NCBI GenBank assembly: GCA_031177355.1
Contig: JAPSGR010000021.1
Coordinates: 1 to 35,035, forward strand
Source: Candidatus Nitrosocosmicus sp.
Lineage (GTDB): Archaea > Thermoproteota > Nitrososphaeria > Nitrososphaerales > Nitrososphaeraceae
Direction of reading: 5' to 3'
Length of the DNA: 35,035 nt
Numbering within the stretch: position 1 is the stretch's first letter; each line of letters begins with the position of its first letter. Below are positions 34,863 through 35,035 of the stretch, one piece after another. A model generated the notes under the pieces. The model was not told the DNA's origin. It saw only the letters and a program-made list of their open reading frames with translations, and did no database searches. The position numbers were made by a program, and so were the translations under genes.

Positions 34863-35035
34863 AGATAATGATTTGTTTTAATTAATAATATAGTTTAAGA
34901 TATTCATAAATAGCTAACAAATTAAATTATATCCTTAGAACTTTACCTGCTTTTACTAATATATTATAGTACATGATGATTTCACTTATTTTAAATTAGG
35001 TTCTTCCAGGTCCATATTAAGGCTATTTTTACCTT
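34863..35035. other. Right edge of the window
   Basis: 173 bp, AT-rich, promoter side of the hydrolase gene; no gene is seen before the window ends. Confidence 0.5.

Overview
The window is AT-rich archaeal DNA, most like a soil ammonia-oxidising archaeon of the Nitrososphaerales, Nitrosocosmicus type. This is inferred from the gene content: several MEDS sensory proteins, a sugar dehydrogenase-type propeller fused to a cupredoxin, many small secreted proteins, an archaeal-style Hsp20, a DUF99 protein, and AT-rich TATA boxes about 25 nt ahead of apparently leaderless start codons. There are no rRNA or tRNA genes, CRISPR arrays, complete IS elements or ammonia-oxidation genes. Coding density is low, with many 300-1100 bp gaps that hold repeats and decayed open frames.

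Layout. 1-2.5 kb is a metal-response-like module: an Lrp/AsnC-type regulator with a TRASH domain, a 51-residue YHS protein that I found by reading the sequence, and a 14-TM DHA2 exporter. Three identical 16-bp palindromes sit at their promoters. 3-13.6 kb holds scattered single genes: a secreted propeller-cupredoxin fusion, two secreted FxLYD-like proteins, a MEDS protein, a small secreted protein, DUF1326, a phospholipase D and DUF1059. 14.2-16.5 kb is a two-gene signalling operon, a double-MEDS protein followed by a REC-MEDS protein. 17.3-22.3 kb carries a zinc-ribbon protein, an EamA transporter, DUF99, an unrecognised conserved-looking protein and a membrane protein.

23.1-27.3 kb looks like an electrophile/quinone detoxification block: an ABM-type protein with an apparent frameshift, an MhqO-like ring-cleaving dioxygenase, an overlapping MhqD-like hydrolase, and then a DAO-Rieske flavoprotein. 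The first three genes are visibly more GC-rich than the rest, which suggests acquisition from bacteria. 27.9-31.9 kb has a repeat-containing secreted peptide, Hsp20, a secreted alpha/beta hydrolase with two EF-hand loops, and a Cys-rich secreted protein. 32.3-34.9 kb has a small charged protein, a decayed regulator, a phosphoribosyltransferase, two tandem paralogous peptides of 34 and 30 residues, and a dienelactone-hydrolase-like enzyme.

The least explained features are the palindrome regulon, a dispersed repeat that lies just 3' of minus-strand genes at every good copy, the paired mini-peptides, and the REC-MEDS/double-MEDS pair.
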